A stretch of DNA of 34,490 bases from Proteobacteria bacterium TMED61 (GCA_002171735.1 NHDO01000041.1:130854-165343), one strand, 5' to 3'. Positions 19,043-30,468 are shown, counted from the first letter of the stretch. Notes: generated by a model from the letters alone, not told the origin. Program-made: numbers and translations.

Positions 19043-19073
19043 AACCTTCGTCACATCTGTCATGACGGAGGTT
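19043..19073 (+). promoter_or_regulatory. Inverted repeat AACCTTCGTCA-N9-TGACGGAGGTT that would pair with the Shine-Dalgarno of the downstream usp gene
   Basis: 11-bp stem with one G-U wobble in RNA; the 3' arm contains GGAGG, 8 nt before ATG 19079. Confidence 0.7.
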
Positions 19074-19078
19074 TATCC

Positions 19079-19927
19079 ATGCCTGGTTTACGTACAATAC
19101 TGGTTCCGTTTAACAACACCCAGCCCAACGCCGCTGCCATTGATGCGGCGAAACGCATCGCCGAGGGGGAAGGTGCCTACATCGAGGGGGCCTATAGTCG
19201 GCAGGTGCTCCCGATCATTGCGGGTGAAGGTATTACTTTGCCCGGAGATTACCTGGCGGCATTTGAAGAAGAAGGAAGACAGCAGGCGGCGATCGCCCGT
19301 GAGGCTTTCGAATCCCTGATCGCCGAACGGGGCATTCCCTTAAAGTCTCTTGAAAGCGAAGGCCTGCGGGCAGGCTGGACCGAGATGATGGGAACGGGGC
19401 CGGAAGGTCTTGGTGAATATGCCCGGGTTTTTGGCATCAGTGTCCTGCACCGCGATTTGTCCAGCGGCGACATGGACTGGAAAAGTACTGCCGAGGCGCT
19501 CCTCTTTGAAAGTGGCCGCCCGTTGTTGCTGGTCAGCGATGATGTCCCTCAAACAATCGGCAAGCGGGTTTTGGTGGCCTGGAACGGCAGCACCGAAACG
19601 GCACGGGCGCTGAGCGCCGCAAGACCACTGCTTGGCCGATCTGAAGCGGTTCGGGTCCTGTCGGTAGATGGTGGCATGGTTTCCGGTCCAGATGTGAATA
19701 TGATTACCGCACACCTTAGTGCGAGCGGGTTTCACGCGCATTCCAAAACGGCCGATAGCGCAGGTGCCACAGTGGGGCAGACGATTGTTTCAGAGGCCAA
19801 GGAATTTGGCGCAGATCTGATCATCAAAGGCGCCTTCACGCATAGTCGATTGCGTCAGTTGGTGTTTGGCGGACCCACCAGTGAGATTTTCAATCACGCA
19901 GTATGTCCGGTCATTTTGTGTCATTAA
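19079..19927 (+). CDS. Universal stress protein (UspA family)
   Basis: TILVPFNNTQPNAAAIDAAKRIA, RVLVAWNGSTETARALSAARPLL, GADLIIKGAFTHSRLRQLVFGGPTSEIFNHAVCPVIL. Confidence 0.9.
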   Translation: MPGLRTILVPFNNTQPNAAAIDAAKRIAEGEGAYIEGAYSRQVLPIIAGEGITLPGDYLAAFEEEGRQQAAIAREAFESLIAERGIPLKSLESEGLRAGWTEMMGTGPEGLGEYARVFGISVLHRDLSSGDMDWKSTAEALLFESGRPLLLVSDDVPQTIGKRVLVAWNGSTETARALSAARPLLGRSEAVRVLSVDGGMVSGPDVNMITAHLSASGFHAHSKTADSAGATVGQTIVSEAKEFGADLIIKGAFTHSRLRQLVFGGPTSEIFNHAVCPVILCH

Positions 19928-20086
19928 ACTGAACTGGGCAGATCGAAAAGCGCCAGCGGGCAACCGGTCGCAGGTTAGGGCAGTTATGCCACCGCTAGGC
20001 TTGCGGTTGAAGGCATCGCTGAATCGTGGGTGGATTAATTGGTTTTTCGTATTTTGCTTTTTGATTCATAAAAAGGAGAGTTGTTA

Positions 20087-21067
20087 ATGAAGAAGCCGGT
20101 TCGTGTCGTGGTCACAGGCGCCGCTGGACAGATCAGCTACGCCATGCTGTTCAGGATTGCAGCAGGCGATATGCTCGGAAGCGACCAGCCGGTTATTCTG
20201 CAATTGCTTGAGATACCCCCTGCCTTGGATGCCCTTCAAGGCGTCGTTATGGAGCTGGACGATTGTGCCTTCCCCTTGCTTCAGGGTGTTGTCGCTTCTG
20301 ATGATCCAGTCATCGCTTTTGCTGACGTAGATTTTGCGATGTTGGTAGGCGCCCGGCCTCGGGGCCCGGGTATGGAGCGTAAGGATCTGCTGACCGAAAA
20401 TGCTCGAATATTTTCAGTCCAAGGTAAGGCGCTGAACGAAAGTGCCAGTCGTGACGTGCGAGTATTGGTCGTGGGGAACCCCGCGAACACCAATGCGCTG
20501 ATTGCATCAGCCAATGCCCCCGACATTGACAAGGCTCAGTTCACGGCGATGACCCGTTTGGATCACAATCGCGCTATCAGCCAGCTTGCCGGGAAAACGG
20601 GTGCAGCGACCACTGAAATTTCGCGCGTGACCATCTGGGGGAATCACTCGGCGACCCAGTATCCCGACATCCACCATGCCATAATTGCCGGCGATCGTGC
20701 TGTTGATCGGGTCGACGAGGAGTGGATCACCGGTGAGTTTATTCCCACGGTGCAGCAGCGTGGTGCAGCTATCATCAAGGCCCGGGGCGCGTCGAGCGCT
20801 GCATCGGCAGCCGGAGCGGCTATTGATCACATGCGTACCTGGGTGCAGGGCACGCCAGAAGGTGACTGGGTCAGTATGGCGATTCCCTCGACGGGGGACT
20901 ACGGGATCGAGACTGGACTGGTCTACTCGTTCCCGGTGACCTGCTCGGGTGGTAAATATACTGTTGTCAGGGATCTTGCGATAAACCCCCTCAGCAAAGA
21001 GCGTATGCAGGTGACCGAGGCCGAACTTCGCGAGGAACGTGACGGCGTCAAAGAACTCCTGGGGTAA
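20087..21067 (+). CDS. mdh: Malate dehydrogenase
   Basis: [106 protein letters not shown] before ATG 20087. Confidence 0.95.
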   Translation: MKKPVRVVVTGAAGQISYAMLFRIAAGDMLGSDQPVILQLLEIPPALDALQGVVMELDDCAFPLLQGVVASDDPVIAFADVDFAMLVGARPRGPGMERKDLLTENARIFSVQGKALNESASRDVRVLVVGNPANTNALIASANAPDIDKAQFTAMTRLDHNRAISQLAGKTGAATTEISRVTIWGNHSATQYPDIHHAIIAGDRAVDRVDEEWITGEFIPTVQQRGAAIIKARGASSAASAAGAAIDHMRTWVQGTPEGDWVSMAIPSTGDYGIETGLVYSFPVTCSGGKYTVVRDLAINPLSKERMQVTEAELREERDGVKELLG

Positions 21068-21101
21068 TTACGCTGTATCTACCCTTTAAGATGAGAGCAC
21101 T

Positions 21102-21890
21102 ATGATTCAGATTGCAGTAGCGGGGACCGCCGGACGCATGGGACAGACTCTGGTATCCGCCTGTGAGTCCCATGAATCGTTTATCCTGACTCATACGTTT
21201 GAACAGCCCGGGCACCAATCCGTAGGCGAGCCCGCCAGCAGTAGCGGAAGCAGTCCGGTGATCGCAGAAAGCATCGATGGCCCGCTGTTTGATGTTCTGA
21301 TTGATTTCACTTCACCCGCAGCGTCTCTATCCAATCTCGCTTTCTGCGCGGATCGTGGTTTGCGGGCAGTCGTTGGGACAACGGGATTCGATGAGAGCGA
21401 GAAACAGCGCATGGCCGAACTCTCTGAGAGGATGGCGGTCGTGTGGGCGCCCAATATGAGCGTTGGCGTGAACGTCTGCCTGAAACTCTTGGAACTTGCC
21501 GCAAGCGCTTTTGGTGATGATGTTGATATTGAAGTCATCGAAGCCCATCATCGTCAAAAGGTCGATGCCCCCTCCGGCACCGCCCTCAAGATGGGAGAGG
21601 TCTTGGCGAGTACGCTTGGGCGAAATCTAGAGTCGGATGGGGTCTTTGCCCGCCAGGGCCATACTGGCCCCCGTACGGACCGGGAAATCGGGTTCTCCAC
21701 CATCCGGGCGGCGGATGTGATCGGTGAGCACAGCGTATGGTTTGCAGGCGCCAAAGAAAGAGTCGAGATTACCCATAAAGCCTCGGGTCGGGAGATCTAT
21801 GCCAACGGCGCGTTACGCTGCGCACAATGGCTGATGGACAAGCCGTCGGGGCTTTTTGATATGCAGGACGTGCTGGGCCTCAAGGCCTGA
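21102..21890 (+). CDS. dapB: 4-hydroxy-tetrahydrodipicolinate reductase
   Basis: IAVAGTAGRMGQTL, VVGTTGF, APNMSVGVNV, EVIEAHHRQKVDAPSGTALKMGE. Confidence 0.97.
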   Translation: MIQIAVAGTAGRMGQTLVSACESHESFILTHTFEQPGHQSVGEPASSSGSSPVIAESIDGPLFDVLIDFTSPAASLSNLAFCADRGLRAVVGTTGFDESEKQRMAELSERMAVVWAPNMSVGVNVCLKLLELAASAFGDDVDIEVIEAHHRQKVDAPSGTALKMGEVLASTLGRNLESDGVFARQGHTGPRTDREIGFSTIRAADVIGEHSVWFAGAKERVEITHKASGREIYANGALRCAQWLMDKPSGLFDMQDVLGLKA

Positions 21891-21971
21891 AAACGGGTAA
21901 GAGCGATTGATGTTTGAGTTCCAAGGCGATAGACTGCTCTCCCCGGAATGAGTGAGTATCGTATCCAGAAT

Positions 21972-22005
21972 AAAGGAGAGAACCGACAGGTCTCTCCTTT
22001 TTTTT
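21972..22005 (+). terminator. Rho-independent terminator or attenuator between dapB and carA
   Basis: AAAGGAGAGA (21972-21981), 9-nt loop, TCTCTCCTTT (21991-22000), continuing into a T run to 22005. Confidence 0.85.
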
Positions 22006-22027
22006 GTCTGCATAAAGGTATGACGCC

Positions 22028-23164
22028 TTGACTCCCGCAATTCTGGCCCTTGAGGATGGGACGGTATTTCATGGCCGTGCCATTGGCGCCTTCGGGGAGG
22101 CCGTCGGTGAAGTGGTATTTAACACGGCAATGACCGGTTACCAGGAAATCGTATCGGATCCTTCATACGCGCGTCAGATCGTGACGCTGACCTGCCCACA
22201 TATCGGTAACGTTGGTGCTAATGACGAGGATATTGAAGCGCAAGATGCTTATGCGTGCGGTCTGGTTGTGCGTGATTACCCCAGCCTCCTCAGCAACTTT
22301 CGCTCTCAGGAAAGCTTGAGTGAATTTCTCTCCCGCCAGAATGTGGTGGGTATCAGCGATATCGATACCCGCCAGTTAACGCGGTTGCTTCGCGAGAAAG
22401 GCGCTCAGAATGGCTGCCTTCAGGCTGGCAGCATCGATGAGGAACAGGCGATAGCCCAGGCTCAGGCGTTTGCCGGGCTCAAGGGAATGGATCTTGCGAA
22501 GACTGTCACCACCGCAAAACCCTATCCCTGGGATGGAGGAACCTGGCAGCTGGAAGGAGGCTTTCAAGCTTCCGGAAGATCAAAGTGGCGGGTGGTTGCC
22601 TATGATTTCGGGGTCAAACGGAACATTTTGCGGCTTCTGGTAGATCGGGGCTGTGCGGTTGAGGTAGTCCCGGCGGATACGAGTGCTGAATCGGTTCTGG
22701 CCCGCGAGCCCGATGGTGTGTTTTTATCCAATGGCCCGGGTGATCCCGAGCCGTGCACCTACGCTATTGAGGCGATTCGGGAAATTCTGAACACCCAAGT
22801 TCCCGTTTTTGGTATCTGTTTGGGACACCAACTATTGGGGATTGCGGCGGGTGCCAGGACCCTCAAGATGAAGTTCGGTCATCACGGCGCCAACCATCCA
22901 GTTATTGATCTTGCCACCAGCCGGGTCATGATCACCAGCCAGAATCACGGTTTTACAGTAGACCCTGACTCCCTGCCCGAGGGGGTCACCGTGACCCACC
23001 GGTCATTGTTTGATCAATCGATTCAGGGAATCGTACTGCATGATGCACCGGCGTTTTCCTTTCAGGGGCATCCAGAGGCAAGTCCGGGACCTCAGGATAT
23101 TGTCAGCCTTTTTGATCAGTTTGTTGACCTGATGGCAAAAGCCAAAGACACCCGACATGCCTAA
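22028..23164 (+). CDS. carA: Carbamoyl-phosphate synthase small subunit (TTG start)
   Basis: [47 protein letters not shown]; glutaminase motif [29 protein letters not shown]. Confidence 0.97.
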   Translation: MTPAILALEDGTVFHGRAIGAFGEAVGEVVFNTAMTGYQEIVSDPSYARQIVTLTCPHIGNVGANDEDIEAQDAYACGLVVRDYPSLLSNFRSQESLSEFLSRQNVVGISDIDTRQLTRLLREKGAQNGCLQAGSIDEEQAIAQAQAFAGLKGMDLAKTVTTAKPYPWDGGTWQLEGGFQASGRSKWRVVAYDFGVKRNILRLLVDRGCAVEVVPADTSAESVLAREPDGVFLSNGPGDPEPCTYAIEAIREILNTQVPVFGICLGHQLLGIAAGARTLKMKFGHHGANHPVIDLATSRVMITSQNHGFTVDPDSLPEGVTVTHRSLFDQSIQGIVLHDAPAFSFQGHPEASPGPQDIVSLFDQFVDLMAKAKDTRHA

Positions 23165-26100
23165 GCGAACTGACATCACCTCTGTGCTGGTGATTGGCGC
23201 GGGCCCGATCGTAATCGGGCAGGCGTGCGAATTTGACTACTCCGGTGTGCAGGCCTGTAAGGCGCTTCGCGAAGAGGGCTACCGGGTCATTCTGGTGAAT
23301 TCCAATCCCGCCACGATCATGACCGATCCCGAGTTCGCGGATGCCACCTATATTGAACCGATCACCTGGGAAACTGTCGCGCTGATTATTGAAAAAGAGC
23401 GCCCAGATGTACTGCTGCCCACGATGGGGGGCCAGACTGGCTTGAACTGTTCCCTGGATCTGGTGCGTCACGGGGTGTTGGAGAAGTTCGGTGTTGAGAT
23501 GATCGGGGCAACGCAGGACGCGATCGATAAAGCCGAGGACCGCGAGCGCTTTCGCGATGCGATGCAGTCTATCGGGCTCGAAGTGGTCAATGGAGGTCTT
23601 GCCCATTCAATGGAAGAGGCCGCTGTGGTGCTGGAGCAGATCGGGTTCCCCGTGATTATCCGTCCCTCATTCACCCTTGGCGGCAGTGGCGGCGGTATCG
23701 CCTATAACATGGAGGAATATGAAGCGATCTGTGGCCGAGGCCTGGATGCGTCACCAACCCGTGAACTGCTGATCGAGGAATGCATACTGGGCTGGAAGGA
23801 ATTCGAAATGGAGGTGGTACGTGATCACCGGGACAACTGCATCATCGTCTGCTCGATTGAAAATTTCGATGCGATGGGAGTACACACTGGAGATTCCATT
23901 ACCGTTGCACCGGCCCTGACACTGACCGACAAAGAATATCAGATCATGCGCAACGCGAGCATTGCAGTGCTGCGTGAGATTGGTGTGGATACCGGTGGAT
24001 CGAACGTGCAGTTTGCCATTGATCCTGCCAGCGGCCGCATGGTCGTGATTGAGATGAACCCGCGGGTATCACGCTCTTCCGCGTTGGCATCCAAAGCAAC
24101 CGGTTTCCCTATTGCCAAAGTGGCAGCGAAACTTGCCGTGGGATACACCCTCGACGAGTTGGATAATGACATCACCGGTGGTGCAACCCCAGCCTCCTTT
24201 GAGCCCTCTCTTGACTATATCGTTACCAAGATTCCCCGCTTTGATTTTGAGAAGTTCCCCCGAGCGGATTCCACCCTGACAACGCAGATGAAATCGGTTG
24301 GAGAGGCAATGGCGATCGGACGGACCTTTAAGGAGTCTTTCCAAAAAGCGCTTCGGAGTCTTGAGATCGGCAGCCTTGGTCTTGAGCCCCTCTGGGATCC
24401 GACTTCAGGCAGCCATGATTTGGCCCGTGAACTGCGTGTCCCAAGTGCACGCCGCGCTTGGTATATCGCTGATGCGTTTCGACACGGTCTCACATTGGAA
24501 GAGATTCAGTCGCTAACAGGAATTGATCCGTGGTTCCTTGCGCAGATAGCCGAGCTGGTCTTGGCGGAGCATGAGATCAGCGGGACAGCGCTGTCACAAG
24601 TCGATGCCGCTGGCTTTCGGCGCTTCAAGCGTGACGGTTTTTCTGATGCGCGTCTCGCCAGACTGATGGAGGTCGGCGAATCTGAAGTTCGTGCCCGACG
24701 CCACGAACTGGGCGTCCGTCCGGTATACAAACGGGTCGACTCCTGTGCGGGGGAGTTTGCTACCCCGACGGCATACCTTTATTCGACTTATGAGCATGAG
24801 TGCGAATCCCATCCTGAAAACAGGAACAAGGTCATGGTGCTTGGGGGCGGGCCGAATCGCATCGGTCAGGGAATCGAGTTTGACTACTGTTGCGTTCATG
24901 CAGCAATGGCGCTGCGTGAGGATGGTTACCAAACCATCATGGTCAATTGCAATCCTGAAACGGTTTCAACCGACTACGATACCTCGGACCGACTGTACTT
25001 CGAGCCGCTGACACTCGAGGATGTTCTCGAAATTTGCTGGGTGGAAAATCCCACAGGACTGATTGTTCAGTACGGCGGGCAGACCCCGCTGAAACTGGCC
25101 CGCGGTCTTTCTGAGGCGGGTGTGCCGATCCTGGGTACCTCGCCAGAGTCGATTCATCAGGCCGAAGACCGGGAGCATTTTCAGGAACTGATCTCCCGAC
25201 TCGGGCTGCTGCAGCCAGAGAATCGGACGGCAACAACTGAGGATCAGGCGCTGCAACGGGCCGAGGAGATCGGCTATCCACTGGTGGTCCGACCATCTTA
25301 TGTCCTCGGCGGCCGGGCAATGGAAATTGTTCATGGACCCGATGAATTAGCACGGTATCTCCGTGACGCGTTCAGGGTTTCGAATGAGTCACCCATCCTG
25401 CTTGACCGTTTTCTGAATGATGCCGTCGAGGTCGACGTTGACGCGGTCTGCGATGGAAAAGAAGTTGTGATTGGCGGCATCATGGAGCACATCGAAGAGG
25501 CAGGAGTGCATTCAGGAGATTCCGCTTGCGTGCTCCCACCATTTGCTTTGACCGATAAGGTGCAGGAAAAACTGGAACAACAGACTATCGAGATGGCCCT
25601 CGCGCTTAAGGTGCGGGGGCTGATGAATGTACAGTTTGCCGTGAAGGGTCGCGATATCTACGTGCTCGAAGTCAACCCACGAGCGTCACGCACGGTGCCC
25701 TTTGTCTCCAAGGCGACCACGCGGCCGCTGGCCAAGATCGGTGCCCGGGTCATGGCGGGCCAGTCATTGTCAGATCAGGGTATTCACGGGGTGATCCGAC
25801 CGGAATATTATTCGGTTAAAGAAGCGGTATTTCCGTTTATCAAGTTTCCCGGTGTGGACCCACTGCTGGGCCCTGAGATGAAGAGCACTGGAGAGGTCAT
25901 GGGGATTGGCAAGACCTTCGGCGACGCGTACCGTAAGGCGCAGCGCGCGACAGGGCTTTTGATCCCTAAGTCGGGTACGGCACTGATCAGTGTTCGCACC
26001 TCGGATCAGGGGTCCGTCATCGACATAGCCCGCTATCTGAGCGACAATGGCTTTGCTCTTGAAGCAACAGAAGGCACAGCCCATGTCTTGAGCAGAGCTG

Positions 26101-26372
26101 GGCTGAAGGTGCGTATTGTTAACAAAGTAAGCGAGGGGCGCCCTCACGTGGTCGATAACATCAAAAACGGTGAGTATGATCTGATTGTCAATACCACCGC
26201 GAGTCAACATAGCCGTCAGGATTCGGAGACAATCCGCCGCCAGGCGCTGACTCACAAAGTCACTTACTTCACGACGTTGGCTGCAGCAAGGGCGGCCTGC
26301 GAAGCCCACCGCGCCGGAAATGACGCCAGTGTCAATCGACTACAGACGCTCCACCAGACGGTGACACAATGA
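23157..26372 (+). CDS. carB: Carbamoyl-phosphate synthase large subunit
   Basis: 1071 aa; duplicated ATP-grasp halves; [69 protein letters not shown]. Confidence 0.98.
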   Translation: MPKRTDITSVLVIGAGPIVIGQACEFDYSGVQACKALREEGYRVILVNSNPATIMTDPEFADATYIEPITWETVALIIEKERPDVLLPTMGGQTGLNCSLDLVRHGVLEKFGVEMIGATQDAIDKAEDRERFRDAMQSIGLEVVNGGLAHSMEEAAVVLEQIGFPVIIRPSFTLGGSGGGIAYNMEEYEAICGRGLDASPTRELLIEECILGWKEFEMEVVRDHRDNCIIVCSIENFDAMGVHTGDSITVAPALTLTDKEYQIMRNASIAVLREIGVDTGGSNVQFAIDPASGRMVVIEMNPRVSRSSALASKATGFPIAKVAAKLAVGYTLDELDNDITGGATPASFEPSLDYIVTKIPRFDFEKFPRADSTLTTQMKSVGEAMAIGRTFKESFQKALRSLEIGSLGLEPLWDPTSGSHDLARELRVPSARRAWYIADAFRHGLTLEEIQSLTGIDPWFLAQIAELVLAEHEISGTALSQVDAAGFRRFKRDGFSDARLARLMEVGESEVRARRHELGVRPVYKRVDSCAGEFATPTAYLYSTYEHECESHPENRNKVMVLGGGPNRIGQGIEFDYCCVHAAMALREDGYQTIMVNCNPETVSTDYDTSDRLYFEPLTLEDVLEICWVENPTGLIVQYGGQTPLKLARGLSEAGVPILGTSPESIHQAEDREHFQELISRLGLLQPENRTATTEDQALQRAEEIGYPLVVRPSYVLGGRAMEIVHGPDELARYLRDAFRVSNESPILLDRFLNDAVEVDVDAVCDGKEVVIGGIMEHIEEAGVHSGDSACVLPPFALTDKVQEKLEQQTIEMALALKVRGLMNVQFAVKGRDIYVLEVNPRASRTVPFVSKATTRPLAKIGARVMAGQSLSDQGIHGVIRPEYYSVKEAVFPFIKFPGVDPLLGPEMKSTGEVMGIGKTFGDAYRKAQRATGLLIPKSGTALISVRTSDQGSVIDIARYLSDNGFALEATEGTAHVLSRAGLKVRIVNKVSEGRPHVVDNIKNGEYDLIVNTTASQHSRQDSETIRRQALTHKVTYFTTLAAARAACEAHRAGNDASVNRLQTLHQTVTQ

Positions 26373-26866
26373 GAGTGCTCCTAACGTCTGAAGGGGTTGA
26401 GCGGCTGCGTGAAGAGTTGAAGCACCTCAAACGTGTTGACCGGCCGGCGGTGATTGAAGCGATCGCGGAGGCCCGGGCACACGGGGATCTTTCTGAAAAC
26501 GCGGAGTATCACGCGGCACGGGAGCAACAGGGCTTTATTGAAGGCAGGATTGCGGACCTCGAGGCCAAGTTGGCCGTAGCAGAAGTCATCGATCCAGAGC
26601 GGCTGAATGCGGGAGGAAAAATTGTCTTCGGTGCATGGGTGGATCTCTGGGAAGAGGAGGGCGACCGGGAAGTGACTTATCGGATTGTGGGTGAACTGGA
26701 AGCCAACATTGATGAGGGCATGATCTCCCATAGCTCGCCTATTGCCAAGGCGCTGATCGGCAAAAGACAGGACGATGAAATTGAATTTCAGGCGCCGGGA
26801 GGAGTCCGGCGCTACGAAGTGCTTTCGGTAAAATATACCTCAGGCGAAAAAACCAGCAGTTCCTGA
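26369..26866 (+). CDS. greA: Transcription elongation factor GreA
   Basis: [68 protein letters not shown] overlap with the carB stop. Confidence 0.97.
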   Translation: MRVLLTSEGVERLREELKHLKRVDRPAVIEAIAEARAHGDLSENAEYHAAREQQGFIEGRIADLEAKLAVAEVIDPERLNAGGKIVFGAWVDLWEEEGDREVTYRIVGELEANIDEGMISHSSPIAKALIGKRQDDEIEFQAPGGVRRYEVLSVKYTSGEKTSSS

Positions 26867-26870
26867 CGGT

Positions 26871-28289
26871 TCAGGCGGGCCGCTCTTTCGTATCACGTTC
26901 TTCCACTGACTCTGTGATTACTCCATCTTCTGGGGAATCATTCGCAATTTCACTGTCTTCTCCCGTGCGGCCTAACCAGAAGGAAAAAGAGTTTCCTGAC
27001 GGCTCTGACGGGGTAGGCGTGTCCAGAGTGTCGGGACCATCGTCGTAGTGCTCGTCAACCTCGGCCCGAGGATCAAGGTCACCAATGGCGCTCGGTGTCG
27101 CGGGTTGCAGAATATAGGGCTCTTTCTCTACCACCGGCGCCCATTGACGCACTCGTGTCCGCCAGGCAATGAACGCGATCAGCAGCACAGTCGCCGCAAT
27201 AGCGAACATGAACATCCCCTGAGGTCCCGCCAGGCGCATCGCCGCCGAAGCCCCCAGCGGACCAATAACGGCGCCGATACCAAAAATCAGCACAAAGCCC
27301 CCGCTCGCGGCAACCACATCGCCAGAGTCCAGATAGTCATTCGCGTAGGCAACGCTGAGCGGGTACAGAGTCGAACTTAGGCCAAAAAAGGCCCCAGCAC
27401 TGACGAGCAGGGCCCAGGCGGGTAAAAGTTCGCTAAAGACAAGCATCACTGCAGGCACCCCCAGACTTACTGTTACACCAAACAAGACCAGGCGCCGGTC
27501 ACGCCGGTCCGAAAGGCGCCCAATCGGAATCTGGAGCACCATTCCTCCAATGAGTCCTGCGGTCATGAAGCTGGAAATCTGCGCCACAGTCAGGCCAATT
27601 TCCTGAGCATAGACCGGTCCAAGGCCCCACCAGCTCGATGAGATCAAGCCGGCGACCAGGCAGCCCATCACGGAAGTGGGCGAAATCGAAAACAATGTAC
27701 GTATATTGAGGAGTGGTTTATCAACGGGGTCCGGGTGTGTTGCCCGGGTCAGTGAGACGGGTACTAGCGATAGGACCAGGACAATACCTACCAGAAGGAA
27801 GAGTCCGAAACTGGCGGGGTCACCGAATTTGATTGCCTGTTGTCCTACTGCAGATGCCGTGTAGCCGATCACAATGTAGATTGACAGCAGAATTCCTCGA
27901 CTGTTGTTCGTAGCTCGGTTGTTGAGCCAGCTTTCGACCACGACGAACAAGCCGGCGGAAGCCGCGCCCATGATCGCTCTGAGCGCCACCCAGGCCCAAG
28001 GGTCCGGAATGATCAGGACCATCATTGCCGAAGCCGCGGCGATGGCCGACAGGGCAGCAAAGGTCCGGATATGACCGATGCGGTTGATGAGCGGCCCTGA
28101 CTGGAAAGTGCCCAGCGCAAATCCGAAAAAGTAAGCTGAGGCCATCAGCCCGACCATTTCGTTGGAGTAATTTTCAATATTGGCGCGCAGCGCCAGCAGA
28201 GTAGAGAACATGCTGTTGGCAAACATCAGCAGCGTCACTGAGATCATCAGTGCCGAGAGCGTGCGCAGGATGGAAAGAGCAAATCGCAC
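26871..28289 (-). CDS. MFS transporter with acidic C-terminal extension
   Basis: 12-TM-like MFS protein (GFALGTFQSGPLINRIGHIRTFA; QIPIGRLSDRRDRRLVLF) with a soluble Asp/Glu/Ser-rich tail of about 85 aa. Confidence 0.88.
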   Translation of the reverse strand: MRFALSILRTLSALMISVTLLMFANSMFSTLLALRANIENYSNEMVGLMASAYFFGFALGTFQSGPLINRIGHIRTFAALSAIAAASAMMVLIIPDPWAWVALRAIMGAASAGLFVVVESWLNNRATNNSRGILLSIYIVIGYTASAVGQQAIKFGDPASFGLFLLVGIVLVLSLVPVSLTRATHPDPVDKPLLNIRTLFSISPTSVMGCLVAGLISSSWWGLGPVYAQEIGLTVAQISSFMTAGLIGGMVLQIPIGRLSDRRDRRLVLFGVTVSLGVPAVMLVFSELLPAWALLVSAGAFFGLSSTLYPLSVAYANDYLDSGDVVAASGGFVLIFGIGAVIGPLGASAAMRLAGPQGMFMFAIAATVLLIAFIAWRTRVRQWAPVVEKEPYILQPATPSAIGDLDPRAEVDEHYDDGPDTLDTPTPSEPSGNSFSFWLGRTGEDSEIANDSPEDGVITESVEERDTKERPA

Positions 28290-28557
28290 GGGATAGCCCT
28301 GGGAGTCAATGGTGGCGGGCGCGAAGTCTACGCCCGAATACCATCGTTGAGAAGAGTCTAAGGAGAAAAATTCGCCAAAGAATCCCAGTCGGGTGTTTCG
28401 ACTCTAAAAGATCGTCAGTGCTACTAAAGCGCAATGACGGTTAAAGGTTTTTTCGGGCCAGACCCAAGGCCTGGCGCGGATCCTTCAATGAGTCGGTTAA
28501 TATTCATCTTTGCCATCACCGCTCTATCCATCGGAATCGCTCCATCCAGCCTCGACT

Positions 28558-30468
28558 ATGTTTTTGATTCGCCTTGATGCTGTAAGTCTTGCTTTTGGTT
28601 CCCGCAAACTGTTGCGCGAGGCCGGCCTATCCATTGAGCCTGCAGAGCGGGTCTGTCTGGTAGGCCGAAACGGGGCCGGCAAGACCTCAGTGCTGCGTCT
28701 TGTGACCGGAACTCAGGAGCCAGATGATGGCGAGGTTCGTCGGCAAGGAGATCTATGCATTACAGAGCTTGAGCAGGTGTTACCGGGTGATGAAGAGCAA
28801 AAGGTCGGCGACTTTGTTGCCGAGGGACTAGCCGACATCATCCGGATGACACAGCAGTACCGTGAGCAGGCCGGCGCGGATCTTGATCCATCTGGCCTCA
28901 ACAGGCTTCAAGATCTGCATAGCCATATCGATGCACATGGGGGCTGGCATCCCCAGCAGCAGGTCGAAAGCATATGCTCGGAGATGGGTTTGGACCCCGG
29001 CCAACCCCTGAAAGCGCTTTCCGGTGGGTGGCGCCGGCGAGCGGCGCTTGCCCGGGCGCTTGCCCCACGGCCGGATCTGCTGCTGCTGGATGAGCCAACC
29101 AATCACCTGGATTTTGAGGCGATCGCCTGGTTGGAGCATCGGATTGCAGCCTTTCCGGGTTCAGTGCTGTTTATTACCCATGACCGGGCATTTCTTCAGC
29201 GTCTCGCCACCCGAATTGTCGAAATTGACCGGGGCAAATTGCGCAGCTGGCCGGGGAGCTATTCTGACTTTCTGCGACGTCGCGCCGAGACTCTCGAAAC
29301 GGAGCACCAAGTCAATACTGAATTCGACAGAAAGTTGGCAGAGGAGGAGATTTGGATCCGTCAGGGCATTAAGGCGCGGCGGACGCGAAATGAGGGACGA
29401 GTTCGCGCGCTGGAGGCGATGCGTGAGGTGCGTGCCCAGCGGGTCAATCCTGATGCGCGGGCCAGGGTGCATATCGAAGAGGCCGATCAATCTGGGCGTA
29501 AAGTGCTGGATGCCAGAAACCTGAGTTTCGGCTATGGGGATGCCATGCTGATCCAGGATTTTTCTCTACGAATCCGTCGGGGAGATCGGATTGGTCTTGT
29601 GGGAAACAACGGAGTGGGCAAAAGCACCCTGCTCAGGCTATTACTTGGCGAGATTGATCCGGATGCGGGATCAATCAAGTGGGGCGTTAACATCCAGCTT
29701 GGATATTTTGACCAGCACCGCAGACAACTCGATCTTGATAAAACAGTGGCCCAAATTGTGGGTGACGGACGAGAGTACGTCACGCTTAATGGCAAGTCCC
29801 GGCATGTAGTGGGTTACCTGCGCGGATTTCTTTTCAGCGCCAAACGTGCGTTGACACCTGTGCGCGCGCTCTCCGGCGGTGAACGAAACCGTGTGATTCT
29901 GGCGCGCCTTTTTACCCAGCCTGCCAACTTCCTGATTCTTGACGAGCCCACCAATGACCTCGATGTTGAGACGTTGGAAGTGCTTGAGGAAAAACTTGTT
30001 GAGTATTCAGGCACACTTATTGTTGTCAGCCATGACCGGGCATTCCTCGATAACACGGTGACCAGTATCCTCGCTTTTGAAGCTGACGGATCGATTCAAC
30101 CCTATGTCGGAAATTACAGTGATTGGACAAAACGGGGTCGATCACTCGCTTCAGGAGAAGTGAGGCAGAGTCACGCAGGCGGGTCTGTCAGTGATGCGTC
30201 CCTCCGAGCGAGACCCGTTACCACCCGCAAGTTGTCGTATAAACTGCAGCGTGAACTCGATGGTCTTCCCGGCGTAATTGAATCGGTTGAGATTCAGGTG
30301 GAAAGACTTCGGAACCAGACATTGGATCCAGACTTCTACCAGAGGGAGTACAGTGAGACTGAGCCTGTGCTTGACCAGTTAGCCGACCTCGAAAGAGAGC
30401 TGGAACAGCATCTTGAGCGCTGGGGTGAGCTTGAAGAGATGAGCGATACGCGCAGGGAAAAGCATTGA
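28558..30468 (+). CDS. uup: ABC-F family ATPase, Uup-like
   Basis: Two ABC domains (GRNGAGKTSVLRLVTG; GNNGVGKSTLLRLLLG; LSGGWRRRAALARALAPRPDLLLLDEPTNHLDFEAI; LSGGERNRVILARLFTQPANFLILDEPTNDLDVETLE) and a C-terminal coiled coil. Start set at MFLIRL. Confidence 0.93.
   Translation: MFLIRLDAVSLAFGSRKLLREAGLSIEPAERVCLVGRNGAGKTSVLRLVTGTQEPDDGEVRRQGDLCITELEQVLPGDEEQKVGDFVAEGLADIIRMTQQYREQAGADLDPSGLNRLQDLHSHIDAHGGWHPQQQVESICSEMGLDPGQPLKALSGGWRRRAALARALAPRPDLLLLDEPTNHLDFEAIAWLEHRIAAFPGSVLFITHDRAFLQRLATRIVEIDRGKLRSWPGSYSDFLRRRAETLETEHQVNTEFDRKLAEEEIWIRQGIKARRTRNEGRVRALEAMREVRAQRVNPDARARVHIEEADQSGRKVLDARNLSFGYGDAMLIQDFSLRIRRGDRIGLVGNNGVGKSTLLRLLLGEIDPDAGSIKWGVNIQLGYFDQHRRQLDLDKTVAQIVGDGREYVTLNGKSRHVVGYLRGFLFSAKRALTPVRALSGGERNRVILARLFTQPANFLILDEPTNDLDVETLEVLEEKLVEYSGTLIVVSHDRAFLDNTVTSILAFEADGSIQPYVGNYSDWTKRGRSLASGEVRQSHAGGSVSDASLRARPVTTRKLSYKLQRELDGLPGVIESVEIQVERLRNQTLDPDFYQREYSETEPVLDQLADLERELEQHLERWGELEEMSDTRREKH

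Noticed and set aside
26867-26870. Four-bp tail-to-tail gap between greA and the MFS gene as a possible unusual terminator arrangement
   Set aside because: Only a weak 5-bp hairpin (CCTGA-CGGT-TCAGG) is visible; close convergent genes are common.
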